A stretch of DNA of 64,000 nucleotides from Nocardioides sp. JQ2195 (lineage in GTDB: Bacteria; Actinomycetota; Actinomycetes; Propionibacteriales; Nocardioidaceae): the NCBI RefSeq assembly GCF_012272695.1, contig NZ_CP050902.1, positions 434,001 to 498,000 on the forward strand, written 5' to 3'. The notes under the pieces are model-generated. The model was not told the origin of the DNA, did not search any database, and saw only the letters and a program-made list of their open reading frames with translations. This document shows, one piece after another, positions 15,614 to 24,012 of the stretch (the first letter of the stretch is position 1; every line of letters begins with the position of its first letter). A program made the translations under genes and the position numbers.

Positions 15614-16576
15614 ACTTCCAGCCCCCTCCTCGACCTGCCCGGCGCGGTCTCCGGTGACGGCGTCGACGCCCCGGTGGCCGCCCACTACGGCTCCTTCAAC
15701 ACCGAGCAGCGTGCCCTTGAGCAGGGCGACGGCTTCGTGGATCTCTCCCACCGCGAGGTGATCCGCATCGCCGGGCCGGACCGGCTCACCTGGCTGCACT
15801 CGCTGACCACCCAGCACGAGGAGGCCCTCGGCTCGGGGAAGCCCACGATGGCGCTCATCCTCAGCCCGCAGGGTCACGTCGAGCACGCGATGTACGGCGC
15901 CGACGACGCCGAGAGCGAGACGTTCACCGCCCACGTCGAGCCGGGGCAGGCCCAACCGCTGATCGACTTCCTGCTCAAGATGCGCTTCATGATGCGCGCC
16001 GAGATCGACGACGTCACTGCCGACACCGCGGTGACGTGGCGTCCGGCCAAGCGCGAGGGAGTGCCGTTCGACGGCTACGAATTCGTCCCGCGCGACCGGT
16101 TGACGGCGTACGCCGAAGCGGCCGGCCCGGCGGCCGGCACCTGGGCCTTCGAGGCGCTGCGGATCGCTCGCGGCGAGGCCCGGATGGGCCTCGACACCGA
16201 CCACCGCACGATCCCCAACGAGGCCGGTTGGATCACCACCGCGGTGCACCTCGACAAGGGTTGCTACCGCGGCCAGGAGACCGTCGCCCGGGTGCACACG
16301 CTGGGGCGCCCCCCGCGTCGACTCACGCTGCTCCACCTCGACGGCTCCGAGAACCGGCTGCCGGCACGCGGCTCCGAGGTGTTCAACGGGGAGAAGGCGA
16401 TCGGCTTCGTCGGAACCTCCGCGCGCCACCACGAGCTCGGCCCCATCGCACTGGCCATGCTCAAGCGCAACGTGCCGGTCGACGCGACCCTGGCCGTCGA
16501 CGGGATCCCCGCCGGCCAAGAGGTCGTCGTCGACCCCGACGCCGGCCTCCACGTGCGCCCCAACCTGCGCGGCTGA
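15611..16576 (+). CDS. ygfZ: Folate-binding Fe-S cluster protein YgfZ (GcvT-like)
   Basis: The 321-residue protein has the tetrahydrofolate-binding GcvT-like fold and the YgfZ signature KGCYRGQE with Cys218. It helps maintain certain Fe-S enzymes such as MiaB with folate; it is not the aminomethyltransferase of the glycine cleavage system. The N-terminus includes VDLSHREVIRIAGPDRLTWLHSLTTQ. It begins at GTG 15611 with no RBS. The next gene starts 11 bp after the stop. Confidence 0.9.
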   Translation: MTSSPLLDLPGAVSGDGVDAPVAAHYGSFNTEQRALEQGDGFVDLSHREVIRIAGPDRLTWLHSLTTQHEEALGSGKPTMALILSPQGHVEHAMYGADDAESETFTAHVEPGQAQPLIDFLLKMRFMMRAEIDDVTADTAVTWRPAKREGVPFDGYEFVPRDRLTAYAEAAGPAAGTWAFEALRIARGEARMGLDTDHRTIPNEAGWITTAVHLDKGCYRGQETVARVHTLGRPPRRLTLLHLDGSENRLPARGSEVFNGEKAIGFVGTSARHHELGPIALAMLKRNVPVDATLAVDGIPAGQEVVVDPDAGLHVRPNLRG

Positions 16577-16587
16577 GCCGGGGTTTC

Positions 16588-17994
16588 GTGGAGCCGGACC
16601 GTCACCTCGGGTGGCTGGTCCTGTCGTGGCGCCACACGATCGGCGACGACGTGAGCGGTCAGGTCGCTGCGTGGCACACCGGCTGGGTGCCGACGTACGA
16701 CGAGTGCGCGGACACCGAGGGGCGGGCCCGGCTGGCACGGGGCACGCTGACCTCGTTGATCGACCTGGTCCGTCTTCCGTCGCCACCGTCCTCCCGTCGC
16801 CCGGCGACGGTCGGTGAGGCGTTCGGAGAGCTCCTCGAGGTGGCGCTCGAAGGACGTGCCTCGGCCGCCCAGTGGTGGGACATCGGGGCGTCGATCCGCG
16901 ACGACCCGGCACGGGCGCCGCAGGGCGAGGCCCTCGAGGCGCTGCTCTTCCGGCTGGCCAACGCACTCCCGCGCGGGGTCAAGCACGCCTTTCGGATGAT
17001 GCGGTCCGCTGCGCTCGACATCGCCGAGGTGCCGGCCCTGCAGGGGCCGATGGTGCGCGCGATCCGTGACTGCCTCGGCGACCCGGAGGGCCCGTCGTTC
17101 GTGGAGACGATCGGGCTGCTCGAGCAGATCCCGACCGCCGAGTCGCGCGGGGTGCTCCTCGAGCTGCTGGAGACCACGAGGTCGCGCTCGCAACGGCAGT
17201 ACGCCGCCGAGCTCGCTGCCGAGACACTGGCCCGGGGCGAGTTCACGGAGGCCGAGCGGTCGCGGGTGGTGCTCGGCGTGCTGAAGAGCTGGCGCTCCGA
17301 CCCGGTGGTGGCCCACGAGGACCTCGGCCAGCTGATCGGCGTGCTGCCGGCCGGACTGGCTGAGGTGCTGGCCCGGGACGGCCGGGTCAGTGCCGCCGAG
17401 GTGGCGGACCCGATGGCCGCGATCTCGGTGCCGGAGGCGAGCCGGTGGAGCCATGACCTGGCGCAGCGCTCCCTCGCCGACTGGCCGGCCGGTGGTGAGC
17501 CGGTCGTGGCGCGGCTGGAGTCGTTGGTCCACCAGTGCCTGTTCGTGTCGAACCCGGAGCTCAGGTGGCGGGCGACGTTGCTGCTGAGTGCCTCACCGTT
17601 CCAGCCCGGCCTCGCGCACGCGCTGATCGGCCTGCTCCGGCAGCCCGGAGTGCCGGTGGGCCTGCGCCGTCGGGGCGCGAAGGCGCTCAGCCATGTGGTC
17701 AGCGAGGGCAGCACGCTGCAGCTGATCCCGTTGCTGCACGACCCCGACCCGGCAGTCGCCGAGAGGGCGACGATGGCCTACGGCCACACGACGTACTCCG
17801 GCACGGCCGACCAGATCCTGCGGCGCGGCGGCATCCCGCCGGAGCAGCAGCCGATCTCGCGGGCCCGCGTCTATGCGTTGGGAATGACCGGTTCTCCCGG
17901 CATCGCGGTCCTCGCGGAGTCGACCACCGCTCCTCGCTGGCAGCGACAGAACGCTCGCTGGTGGCACGAGCACGGCCCGGCGATCCACGCCTGA
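16588..17994 (+). CDS. HEAT-repeat-like protein of unknown function
   Basis: I do not recognise a specific family. From GTG 16588 it has 468 residues, almost all predicted helical. The C-terminal third repeats a HEAT/armadillo-like pattern (ELRWRATLLLSASPF, GLRRRGAKALSHVVS, AVAERATMAYGHTTY). There is no signal peptide or TM segment. HEAT-like arrays usually bind proteins. The start is inferred from its position 11 bp after ygfZ; the frame is also open upstream inside ygfZ. Operonic coupling to ygfZ is likely. Confidence 0.65.
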   Translation: MEPDRHLGWLVLSWRHTIGDDVSGQVAAWHTGWVPTYDECADTEGRARLARGTLTSLIDLVRLPSPPSSRRPATVGEAFGELLEVALEGRASAAQWWDIGASIRDDPARAPQGEALEALLFRLANALPRGVKHAFRMMRSAALDIAEVPALQGPMVRAIRDCLGDPEGPSFVETIGLLEQIPTAESRGVLLELLETTRSRSQRQYAAELAAETLARGEFTEAERSRVVLGVLKSWRSDPVVAHEDLGQLIGVLPAGLAEVLARDGRVSAAEVADPMAAISVPEASRWSHDLAQRSLADWPAGGEPVVARLESLVHQCLFVSNPELRWRATLLLSASPFQPGLAHALIGLLRQPGVPVGLRRRGAKALSHVVSEGSTLQLIPLLHDPDPAVAERATMAYGHTTYSGTADQILRRGGIPPEQQPISRARVYALGMTGSPGIAVLAESTTAPRWQRQNARWWHEHGPAIHA

Positions 17995-18027
17995 GCGGTC
18001 GGCCCCTGGGCCAGCCGGCCAGGACGG

Positions 18028-18405
18028 TCAGTCGGGGCAGGTGTCCTCGTAGTAGCGCTCCAGCTGAGCCGCGTTCCTGCCGTTGCCGGTGGGCAGGGTG
18101 GCAAGGTCGCGGAACGCGTCGCCGTCCTTGAACTGCACGCTCGAGTCGGTGACCTGCTCGAAGGCCTCGCGTGCCCCGGCAGGGATGCCCTCGGGGGTGC
18201 CCGCGTGGAGCAGGTCGTCCTGGAGGGTGCGGAGGTCCTTCGTGGTGGCGGTTCCGGGTGCCTCCAGCAGGGCGGCGTACGTCGTGCAGAAGTCGGCCCG
18301 CGACGCGTCCTTCGGGGCCTCGCGTGGGTTGTCCTCGTTGCAGCCGGTGAGCAGCAGGGCGCCGATGGTGAGGACGACCGGAAGGGCGGCACGCGTGCGG
18401 GACAT
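18028..18405 (-). CDS. Small secreted lipoprotein, unknown function
   Basis: The 125-residue product begins MSRTRAALPVVLTIGALLLTGCNED, a type II signal peptide with lipobox LLTGC, so it should be lipid-anchored on the outer face of the membrane. The mature part has DFCTTYAALLEAPG and a C-terminal CPD, two possible disulfide cysteines, in a mostly helical sequence. No family recognised. A TAGGGT -10 element lies seven bases before ATG 18405 on the minus strand, suggesting a leaderless mRNA. Confidence 0.75.
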   Translation of the reverse strand: MSRTRAALPVVLTIGALLLTGCNEDNPREAPKDASRADFCTTYAALLEAPGTATTKDLRTLQDDLLHAGTPEGIPAGAREAFEQVTDSSVQFKDGDAFRDLATLPTGNGRNAAQLERYYEDTCPD

Positions 18406-18412
18406 GTCGCGA

Positions 18413-18418
18413 ACCCTA
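18413..18418 (-). promoter_or_regulatory. Leaderless-type -10 for the 18405 lipoprotein
   Basis: On the minus strand TAGGGT is separated from ATG 18405 by seven bases. The divergent cupin gene has its own GTAGGGTG about 25 bp before its start. Confidence 0.45.
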
Positions 18419-18495
18419 TCCGTGACTCCGCGGGGCCTGTGACGTTGGAGGGGAGGTCGCAACACGTAGGGTGACCACGACGGACGTGGAAAGGG

Positions 18496-18864
18496 ATGGA
18501 CATGGCACTCGAATCGGCCGAGCGACCCTGGGGGTCTTGGCATGTGCTGGACGAGAACCAGGGCTACAAGGTCAAGCGGATCCAGGTGCACCCCGGCCAG
18601 CGGCTGTCCTACCAGACCCACAAGCACCGCTCCGAGCACTGGGTGATCATCTTCGGCATCGCCACCTGTGTCATCGACGACGAGACGATCGTGGCCGGCC
18701 CCGGGGAGTCGATCGACGTGCCCGTCGGTGCCGCACACCGGATCACCAACGAGCACTCCGAGGAGCTGGTGATCGTCGAGGTCCAGCACGGTGCCTACAC
18801 CGGCGAGGACGACATCACCCGGCTCGAGGACGACTACGGCCGAGAGGACGACGCGGCTTCATGA
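18496..18864 (+). CDS. Cupin protein resembling the mannose-6-phosphate isomerase domain of ManC
   Basis: This 122-residue single cupin starts ERPWGSWHVLDENQGYKVKRIQVHPGQRLSYQTHKHRSEHWVI. That is the C-terminal type II phosphomannose isomerase domain without the nucleotidyltransferase half. Metal ligands are His in THKHRSEHW and the later PVGAAHRI. It may isomerise mannose-6-phosphate and feed sugar nucleotide synthesis, though stand-alone cupins of this type are often uncharacterised. RBS GGAAAGG precedes ATG 18496. Its stop overlaps the next ATG (ATGA). Confidence 0.8.
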   Translation: MDMALESAERPWGSWHVLDENQGYKVKRIQVHPGQRLSYQTHKHRSEHWVIIFGIATCVIDDETIVAGPGESIDVPVGAAHRITNEHSEELVIVEVQHGAYTGEDDITRLEDDYGREDDAAS

Positions 18865-19466
18865 CCCGCGCCCTCGCTGTCGCTGCTGTCCTGGCGACGG
18901 CGCTGGTCCTGGCCGGATGCGACGACTCCAGCTCGAGCGATGGTGCGACTGTCGGCGACCCGGCGTCGTCGATCTCCTCGGCCCCGGCCGAGACCTCTTC
19001 GCCCTCGGGCTCCGACGGCGTCCCCGAGTCCTTCGGGTCGACGGTCAACGGCACCGGCTACACCTTCGACGTCCCGGAGGGCTGGGGGCAGCCCAGCCGG
19101 ACACCACCCGGTGAGTTCGACGCGTTCGCGGTCGACCTCCACGACGCCGACGGCTTCTCCGACAACGTCAACGTGCTCCTCTCGCCGGCGCCGAGCGTGA
19201 CCCGCCAGCAGATCAGGGCCGAGTTCGCCGCCGCCGACGTCAAGGTCTCCTTCGGCGACAACGTGCGGATCTCCGGCATGGACTCCCTCCACGTGATGGG
19301 GAGCATGAGCAACCGGGGCGTCGACTACTACATCGAGCAGTTCTATCCCACGGCCGGGGACGGCCAGGTCTATGTGGTGACCTTCTCCTTCAGTCCTTCC
19401 GTCACGCCGTCGGAGCGCACCGCAGTCATCGACGAGACCCTGGCCACGTGGGTCTGGACGATCTGA
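18861..19466 (+). CDS. Secreted lipoprotein, LpqN-like
   Basis: The 201-residue product begins MTRALAVAAVLATALVLAGCDDSSSS, with lipobox LAGC. A Ser/Ala/Pro-rich tether of about 30 residues follows. The globular domain runs TVNGTGYTFDVPEGWGQPS..FDAFAVDLHDADGFSDNVNVLLS. The fold and the GYTFxVPxGW opening are reminiscent of the LpqN/LpqT lipoprotein family. It is cell-surface anchored with unknown function. It is translationally coupled to the cupin by a 4-bp overlap. Confidence 0.72.
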   Translation: MTRALAVAAVLATALVLAGCDDSSSSDGATVGDPASSISSAPAETSSPSGSDGVPESFGSTVNGTGYTFDVPEGWGQPSRTPPGEFDAFAVDLHDADGFSDNVNVLLSPAPSVTRQQIRAEFAAADVKVSFGDNVRISGMDSLHVMGSMSNRGVDYYIEQFYPTAGDGQVYVVTFSFSPSVTPSERTAVIDETLATWVWTI

Positions 19467-19486
19467 TCGCTGTCACCCCGGCCGCC

Positions 19487-19501
19487 TAGGCTTGGGCCAT
19501 G
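19487..19501 (+). promoter_or_regulatory. Leaderless-type -10 for the 19499 gene
   Basis: TAGGCT at 19487-19492, six bases, then ATG 19499. It has the same TAGGCT/N6 layout as the ygfZ promoter. Confidence 0.5.
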
Positions 19502-19870
19502 GCGGGTGGTTGGAGCAGGCGCAGCAATCACGGCACGATGGCCGAGCGGGTCGCCGCCACGCGCCGCAACGCTGAGGGTTCCGCCGAGGCAGTCGAGCAG
19601 AACGGAACTCCGGTGGTCGAGCAGTCCGAGGAACGAGGACGGCCGTCGAGCCCACGCACGCCCGAGGTCACCCCGCCCGACCTCAAGCACTGCTGGTATG
19701 CCGGCCCGCACGGTCGCCAGGCCGCGTTGCTGCTCGCGTGGCGTCAAGCAAGCCCGGGCGCAGCGTGGGAGGGCAACATCGCCGTCGCCGCACCCGATGG
19801 CGACGGCTGGGCGATCGTGACGATGTGGGTCGGGGCCTCCATGCTCAGGCCCGCGACAGGGCAGGGATAG
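19499..19870 (+). CDS. Conserved actinobacterial hypothetical protein
   Basis: The 123-residue protein has a polar, probably disordered N-terminal half. The compact C-terminus reads LKHCWYAGPHGRQAALLLAWRQ..AWEGNIAVAAPDGDGWAIVTMWVGASMLRP. This CWYxGPHGRQAxLLLAWR block recurs in small actinobacterial proteins of unknown function. No signal peptide or TM segment is seen. The start is set by ATG 19499 and the -10 element ahead of it. Confidence 0.7.
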   Translation: MAGGWSRRSNHGTMAERVAATRRNAEGSAEAVEQNGTPVVEQSEERGRPSSPRTPEVTPPDLKHCWYAGPHGRQAALLLAWRQASPGAAWEGNIAVAAPDGDGWAIVTMWVGASMLRPATGQG

Positions 19871-19884
19871 AGTCCGTGTCCATG
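19868..19884 (+). promoter_or_regulatory. Leaderless-type -10 for the 19882 gene
   Basis: TAGAGT at 19868-19873 overlaps the stop of the preceding gene and lies eight bases before ATG 19882. A GTG at 19876 is too close to be a likely start. Confidence 0.4.
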
Positions 19885-20037
19885 CGCGCACTCGGACAGA
19901 CGGCAACCTTCGTAGGCGTGCTCATCGCACTGATCAGCGCGATGACTTCCGGTCAGAGCGACATCCAGTGGTCGCTGCTCGGTGTGGCACTCACAGTCGC
20001 CGGAGTCGGCCTGATGTGTGCGCCCAGAGAAGCCTGA
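19882..20037 (+). CDS. Small two-helix membrane protein
   Basis: A 51-residue protein with two hydrophobic segments (QTATFVGVLIALISAMTSG and WSLLGVALTVAGVGLMCA), hence a predicted membrane hairpin. Function unknown. It follows the conserved hypothetical gene by 11 bp, which may mean co-expression. It is too short for homology to be judged by eye. Confidence 0.5.
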   Translation: MRALGQTATFVGVLIALISAMTSGQSDIQWSLLGVALTVAGVGLMCAPREA

Positions 20038-20211
20038 TCGTCTGCCCGGCCGACTGACGGGCGTCGAGCACGAATGCTTGTCGTCCCCTAACGAACGGGT
20101 TGCTTGTCCCCCAATCGGACGACTTCCAGGAGTCGCGGGCGCCTTCTACTTTGACCTTGATCGAGGTCTGCGGCAGCCGGCCAATGCCCCGTCGAGCGAT
20201 TGGAGACTTTC

Positions 20212-21063
20212 GTGAGCAATAAGCGCATGAGGGTGCTATGCCTGTTGGGAATCACCCCGCTCCTCATCATCTCTGCTCTGGCAGGTCTGAGCCTGCAACC
20301 CGATCGTGCAGAGGCATTCCCGTCAACCTTGAGGCTTCCCTTCGCAAGCGGTCAGGCGTGGTACGTCTGCCAGGGATACAACGGAAGGCCAAGCCATACT
20401 GGGGATCCGGCGCTGGATCTAACGACCTACAGCGGTCGAGGATCCAATGGATGCTGGGGTGGAGCGAACGACGCGAACGGCAAACCAGTTTACGCCCCGG
20501 CTTCAGGACAGCTCGTCAATCTGGGCGGTGGTCTCGGCGGAATCTGCATAACTTTTGACGCTGGAGGATCCATGTACTTTGGCCACCTCGCGAGTCGTCG
20601 GTCAACTGGCCGAGTCTCTGTGGGGCAGAAGATCGGCGTGGTGGCGGCCGCTGGTTCCGAAGGTAATGGTGGATACGCGCATCTTCATCTGAGCGCGCGA
20701 ACTGGTACGGGGTGTGGCGGAACAAAGGTGCCATTTGATGATGTGCATCGAGCTCGTTTTTCTGGTGCTCCCAACATGACAATGCCGGGAGTAGCCAATC
20801 AGTGGGCCGGCACGAAACTGCTGCGAAAGGCCCCATCCAGTTTGCGCCACAGTGCTCCGAGTGCAACTGACTACAACGGAGATGGAAAGTCGGACATCTT
20901 CTGGTGCAACCACCCGGGTAGTGCGAAGGATTCGATCTGGTTGGCGACCGGTGGGGGCAAGTTCAAGACTGGTGTGAGCGCGGCGGTGAAGGGGAGCAAT
21001 TACACGCCGATTCCTGGTGACTTCAATGGTGATGGGAAGACGGACATCTTCTGGTTCAACTAG
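20212..21063 (+). CDS. Secreted M23-type peptidase-like protein with FG-GAP repeats
   Basis: The 283-residue product starts at GTG 20212 (GGAG six bases upstream) with a signal peptide ending near AEAFPS. The M23/LytM-like domain (about 40-190) has SHTGDPALDLTTY and AHLHLS, matching the H-x3-D and H-x-H zinc ligands. One FG-GAP/VCBS unit (DYNGDGKSDIFWCN) and the start of a second (DFNGDGKTDIFWFN) follow, where the protein stops abruptly. It should act on peptidoglycan or be a binding protein outside the cell. By eye its DNA is less G+C-rich than the neighbours, with more AT-ending codons, suggesting transfer. The C-terminus may be truncated. Confidence 0.75.
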   Translation: MSNKRMRVLCLLGITPLLIISALAGLSLQPDRAEAFPSTLRLPFASGQAWYVCQGYNGRPSHTGDPALDLTTYSGRGSNGCWGGANDANGKPVYAPASGQLVNLGGGLGGICITFDAGGSMYFGHLASRRSTGRVSVGQKIGVVAAAGSEGNGGYAHLHLSARTGTGCGGTKVPFDDVHRARFSGAPNMTMPGVANQWAGTKLLRKAPSSLRHSAPSATDYNGDGKSDIFWCNHPGSAKDSIWLATGGGKFKTGVSAAVKGSNYTPIPGDFNGDGKTDIFWFN

Positions 21064-21079
21064 GCGTATGTGCTCAGGA

Positions 21080-22486
21080 TCAGGCGGCGTATTCCAGTGC
21101 GGGTCCGCGGTAGAGCTCGATGGTGAGGACGCGCGGCTTCTGCGGAGCCGGGTCAGCGGTTTGGTCCGGAGCCTGTGGAACGTGGCCGGGCAACGGCGGC
21201 GCCGTCGAGGTGTAGCGATGTCCGGTCGGTGTGGTGGTGGTGACCTGATGTCGCTGGCCGGGTGGATGGGTGCCGGAGGCTGACCAGCCGGGCGCCTCCT
21301 TGGCGTAGTTGCAGGCCTCGCAGAGACCTTGCAGGTTGGCCTCGGCGGTCGCGCCACCCTCGGCGACGCCTTGCACGTGATCGATGTGGCGGATGGGGGC
21401 GTCACACCACAGGTTGCGGCAGGTGCCACCGTCGCGGAGTCGGAGGAGTCGGGCGAGGCCGGCGGGGACGATGCGGGCCTGTGAGTCCATTGCCACGAGG
21501 CCACCGTGTGCTCCGGCATACACCTTGCGGAGCCAGGTGGTGAGGCCGGCTTCGATGCTGTTGGCGAGGAGGTTGCGGGCCAGGTCGGCGGGGATCGGGC
21601 CGTGGCCGTCGAGGTGGGCGGCGTTGTCGGCGCCGAGGAGGGTCGAGTCGGAGACGACGAGGTTGACTGCGACAGGGGTGGCGGGGGCCGCGGACTGTCC
21701 GGTGATGCGCTCCACGAAGGTGTCGGCCATGATCTGGCTGCGGGAACGCTCGTCACCGGAGTTGGTCAGGGTGTCGCCGGCCGCCTTCAGAGCAGCGACA
21801 ACAGCAACGCCTTGGGCAACCGGCAGGTGAGCGGTGACGTAGGTCATCGTGTCGGGGGCGGGGCGAATCGTGACGCAGCGGTCCTTCTCTGCCTTGGCAC
21901 GGGCCCGGGCGACCGAGGCGGGGTCGAGTTGGCCGGCACGCTTGCTGGCCTCGTTGCCGATCTGCTTGTCACTCATCTTCATGAGCGCCTCGGAGTCGCC
22001 GGCGATCTCCTCGTCGATCCGTTGGCGGGCGTCGAGCTCGACCGCAGCGGTCTCCTTGACCAGTTGCGTGACGCCCCACTCGCTGATCGCGCCGGAGCGG
22101 AAGGCGGCGTGGGTGTTGGGCATCTCCTTGCGGAGCACCTTGGCCAGGCAGAGGTGCTTCCTGGCGCGAGTAGGTGACTCCATGCGCGCAGCGCCGAGTT
22201 GGGTGTCGATGCCGCGACCCTGCATCCGCTTGCCGACTCCGCGCTCTTCAGCCTTCGCCCGCATCGAGGTGTCGAAGTCGACGGCGAGGTCGGCCTGCAC
22301 CGAGCCGATGATGCGCTTGAGCTTCTCGAGCTCGGTGGTCAGATCGATGCGCTCAGAATCGTCGTCCACGCTCTCGACGGCCTCGACCAAGGCCGTTGCC
22401 CACGCGGTCACTGTCGTCGCATCCACGGGCGCCACAGCGACCGGAGCGGCCTGCTCCGGGTGACGACGAGTGAATGTTTCGAACAT
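21080..22486 (-). CDS. DUF222 / 13E12-repeat family HNH endonuclease-like protein, copy 1
   Basis: A 468-residue protein with a long helical DUF222 domain (about 40-330) and a C-terminal HNH motif. The HNH region is CRNLWCDAPIRHIDHVQGVAEGG, then NLQGLCEACNYAKEAPGW, with paired cysteines for structural zinc. These genes are multicopy in actinobacteria; in M. tuberculosis relatives include REP13E12 proteins, some of them LexA-regulated. The role is unknown, possibly DNA cleavage in repair or self-spread. ATG 22486 sits inside a perfect LexA box. A close paralogue is at 48177-49565. Confidence 0.88.
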   Translation of the reverse strand: MFETFTRRHPEQAAPVAVAPVDATTVTAWATALVEAVESVDDDSERIDLTTELEKLKRIIGSVQADLAVDFDTSMRAKAEERGVGKRMQGRGIDTQLGAARMESPTRARKHLCLAKVLRKEMPNTHAAFRSGAISEWGVTQLVKETAAVELDARQRIDEEIAGDSEALMKMSDKQIGNEASKRAGQLDPASVARARAKAEKDRCVTIRPAPDTMTYVTAHLPVAQGVAVVAALKAAGDTLTNSGDERSRSQIMADTFVERITGQSAAPATPVAVNLVVSDSTLLGADNAAHLDGHGPIPADLARNLLANSIEAGLTTWLRKVYAGAHGGLVAMDSQARIVPAGLARLLRLRDGGTCRNLWCDAPIRHIDHVQGVAEGGATAEANLQGLCEACNYAKEAPGWSASGTHPPGQRHQVTTTTPTGHRYTSTAPPLPGHVPQAPDQTADPAPQKPRVLTIELYRGPALEYAA

Positions 22487-22494
22487 GTGTTCGA
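22479..22494 (-). promoter_or_regulatory. LexA (SOS) box over the start codon of DUF222 copy 1
   Basis: TCGAACATGTGTTCGA is a perfect 16-bp palindrome matching the actinobacterial SOS box TCGAAC-N4-GTTCGA. It contains the start codon. On the minus strand TATCAT (22494-22499) lies seven bases before ATG 22486, so repressor would cover the probable transcript start. Confidence 0.8.
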
Positions 22495-22648
22495 TGATAC
22501 GCCGACCGGAAATGGGGGTCAATGGCCTGGCGGAATCTGTGGAAGGAGATTTCGTCTGGTGCGGTGTTGTGGTGCGCGGCCAGCGGTCGCCGGGGTTGTT
22601 CGTATTGCTCATGGGTACAGAAACCCAGTCGCAGCGAGGGGAGAGCCC

Positions 22649-23932
22649 ATGCACGCTGACCTCGTCTGGGTCGCTGCTGGACTGAGCCTGCTGCTCGCCG
22701 TGGTCCTGCCCGAGCTGCTCGACCGGTGGGCGATCTCGGCGCCGATGGTGCTGGTGGCGATCGGCATCGCCTCGGGCTTCACGTCGCTGCCGGACGGCCT
22801 GCCGCTGGACCCCCAGGAGAACCGCGCAGCGATCGAGCACGTCACGGAGCTCGTCGTGATCGTCGCGCTGATGGGCGTCGGGCTCGCGATCGACCGTCCG
22901 CTGGACCTGCGCAGCCGAGCGTCCTGGGCGCGGTGGAGCACGACGTGGCGCCTGCTCGTCGTGGCGATGCCGCTCACCATCGCGGGCGTCGCCCTCCTCG
23001 GGTGGGCACTGGGCCTGCCGGCCGCCGTGGCGCTGCTGCTCGGTGCGGCGCTGGCGCCGACCGATCCGGTGCTCGCCTCCGACGTGCAGGTGGCGGGTCC
23101 GCAGACAGCGGGTGAGGAGCAGGAGGTGGACGAGTCCGACGAGCTCCGCTTCGCGCTCACCTCGGAGGCCGGCTTCAACGACAGCCTCGCCTTCCCCTTC
23201 GTCCACGCCGCGATCCTGCTGGCCGGTCACGAGACGGTCGGCGACTGGTTGCCGAGGTGGATCGGCTTCGACCTGCTCGGCAAGGTCGTCATCGGGGTGG
23301 TCGTCGGCATCGTCGTCGGCAGGGCGCTGTCCTACGCAGCATTCCGCTCCGGCTCGCGCTCCCTGCGCGTCGCCGAGCGGGGAGAGTCGTTGATGGCGCT
23401 GGCCGCGCTCGTGACGGCGTACGGCGTGGGCGAGGTCGTCGGCGGCTACGGGTTCCTGTCGGTCTTCGTCTGCGCCATGACGTTCCGCTCGGCCGAGCGG
23501 TCGCACGACTACCACGCGGCGATGCACGACATCGTGCTGCGGCTCGAGCGCCTGCTCACGCTGTTCGTGCTGCTGGTCATGGGTGTCGCGTTGAGCCGCG
23601 GACTGCTCGAGAGCCTCGACTGGCGCGGGGTGGTGCTGGGGGTGGCCCTGGTGTTCCTGGTGCGTCCGCTCACCGGAATCCTCGCGCTGGCGCCGTACGC
23701 CTCCCGCGAGCGACCGCAGCTCGACCGCGGCCAGCGCTGGGCCGCTGCGTTCTTCGGCGTCCGCGGCATCGGGTCGATCTTCTACCTGGCCTACGCCGCG
23801 GGTGAGGCGCCCGAGCTGGGCACGGACTGGCTGTGGTCGACGATCGTGTTCACGATCGTGCTGTCGGTCTTCGTGCACGGGGTGCTCGCGTCGCCGGTGA
23901 TGAGACGGATCGGGAGCGAGAACCCGTCCTGA
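22649..23932 (+). CDS. CPA1-type Na+/H+ antiporter
   Basis: The 427-residue protein has about twelve TM helices. It shows the CPA1/NhaP ion-site motifs GAALAPTDPVLASDVQ and FALTSEAGFNDSLAFPFV (conserved TDP and ND), and a later FFGVRGIGSIFYLAYA. It would exchange protons for sodium across the cytoplasmic membrane. The start ATG 22649 has a strong GAGGGGAGAG upstream. It is divergent from the DUF222 gene. No regulatory C-terminal domain is present. Confidence 0.88.
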   Translation: MHADLVWVAAGLSLLLAVVLPELLDRWAISAPMVLVAIGIASGFTSLPDGLPLDPQENRAAIEHVTELVVIVALMGVGLAIDRPLDLRSRASWARWSTTWRLLVVAMPLTIAGVALLGWALGLPAAVALLLGAALAPTDPVLASDVQVAGPQTAGEEQEVDESDELRFALTSEAGFNDSLAFPFVHAAILLAGHETVGDWLPRWIGFDLLGKVVIGVVVGIVVGRALSYAAFRSGSRSLRVAERGESLMALAALVTAYGVGEVVGGYGFLSVFVCAMTFRSAERSHDYHAAMHDIVLRLERLLTLFVLLVMGVALSRGLLESLDWRGVVLGVALVFLVRPLTGILALAPYASRERPQLDRGQRWAAAFFGVRGIGSIFYLAYAAGEAPELGTDWLWSTIVFTIVLSVFVHGVLASPVMRRIGSENPS

Positions 23933-24012
23933 CGACTTCGGGACTTCTGTCGCACGGCGGCCTGCTTTGGGAGCACAATGGCACCCGTTCGATCGTGTCA
24001 GGAGAACCCAGC

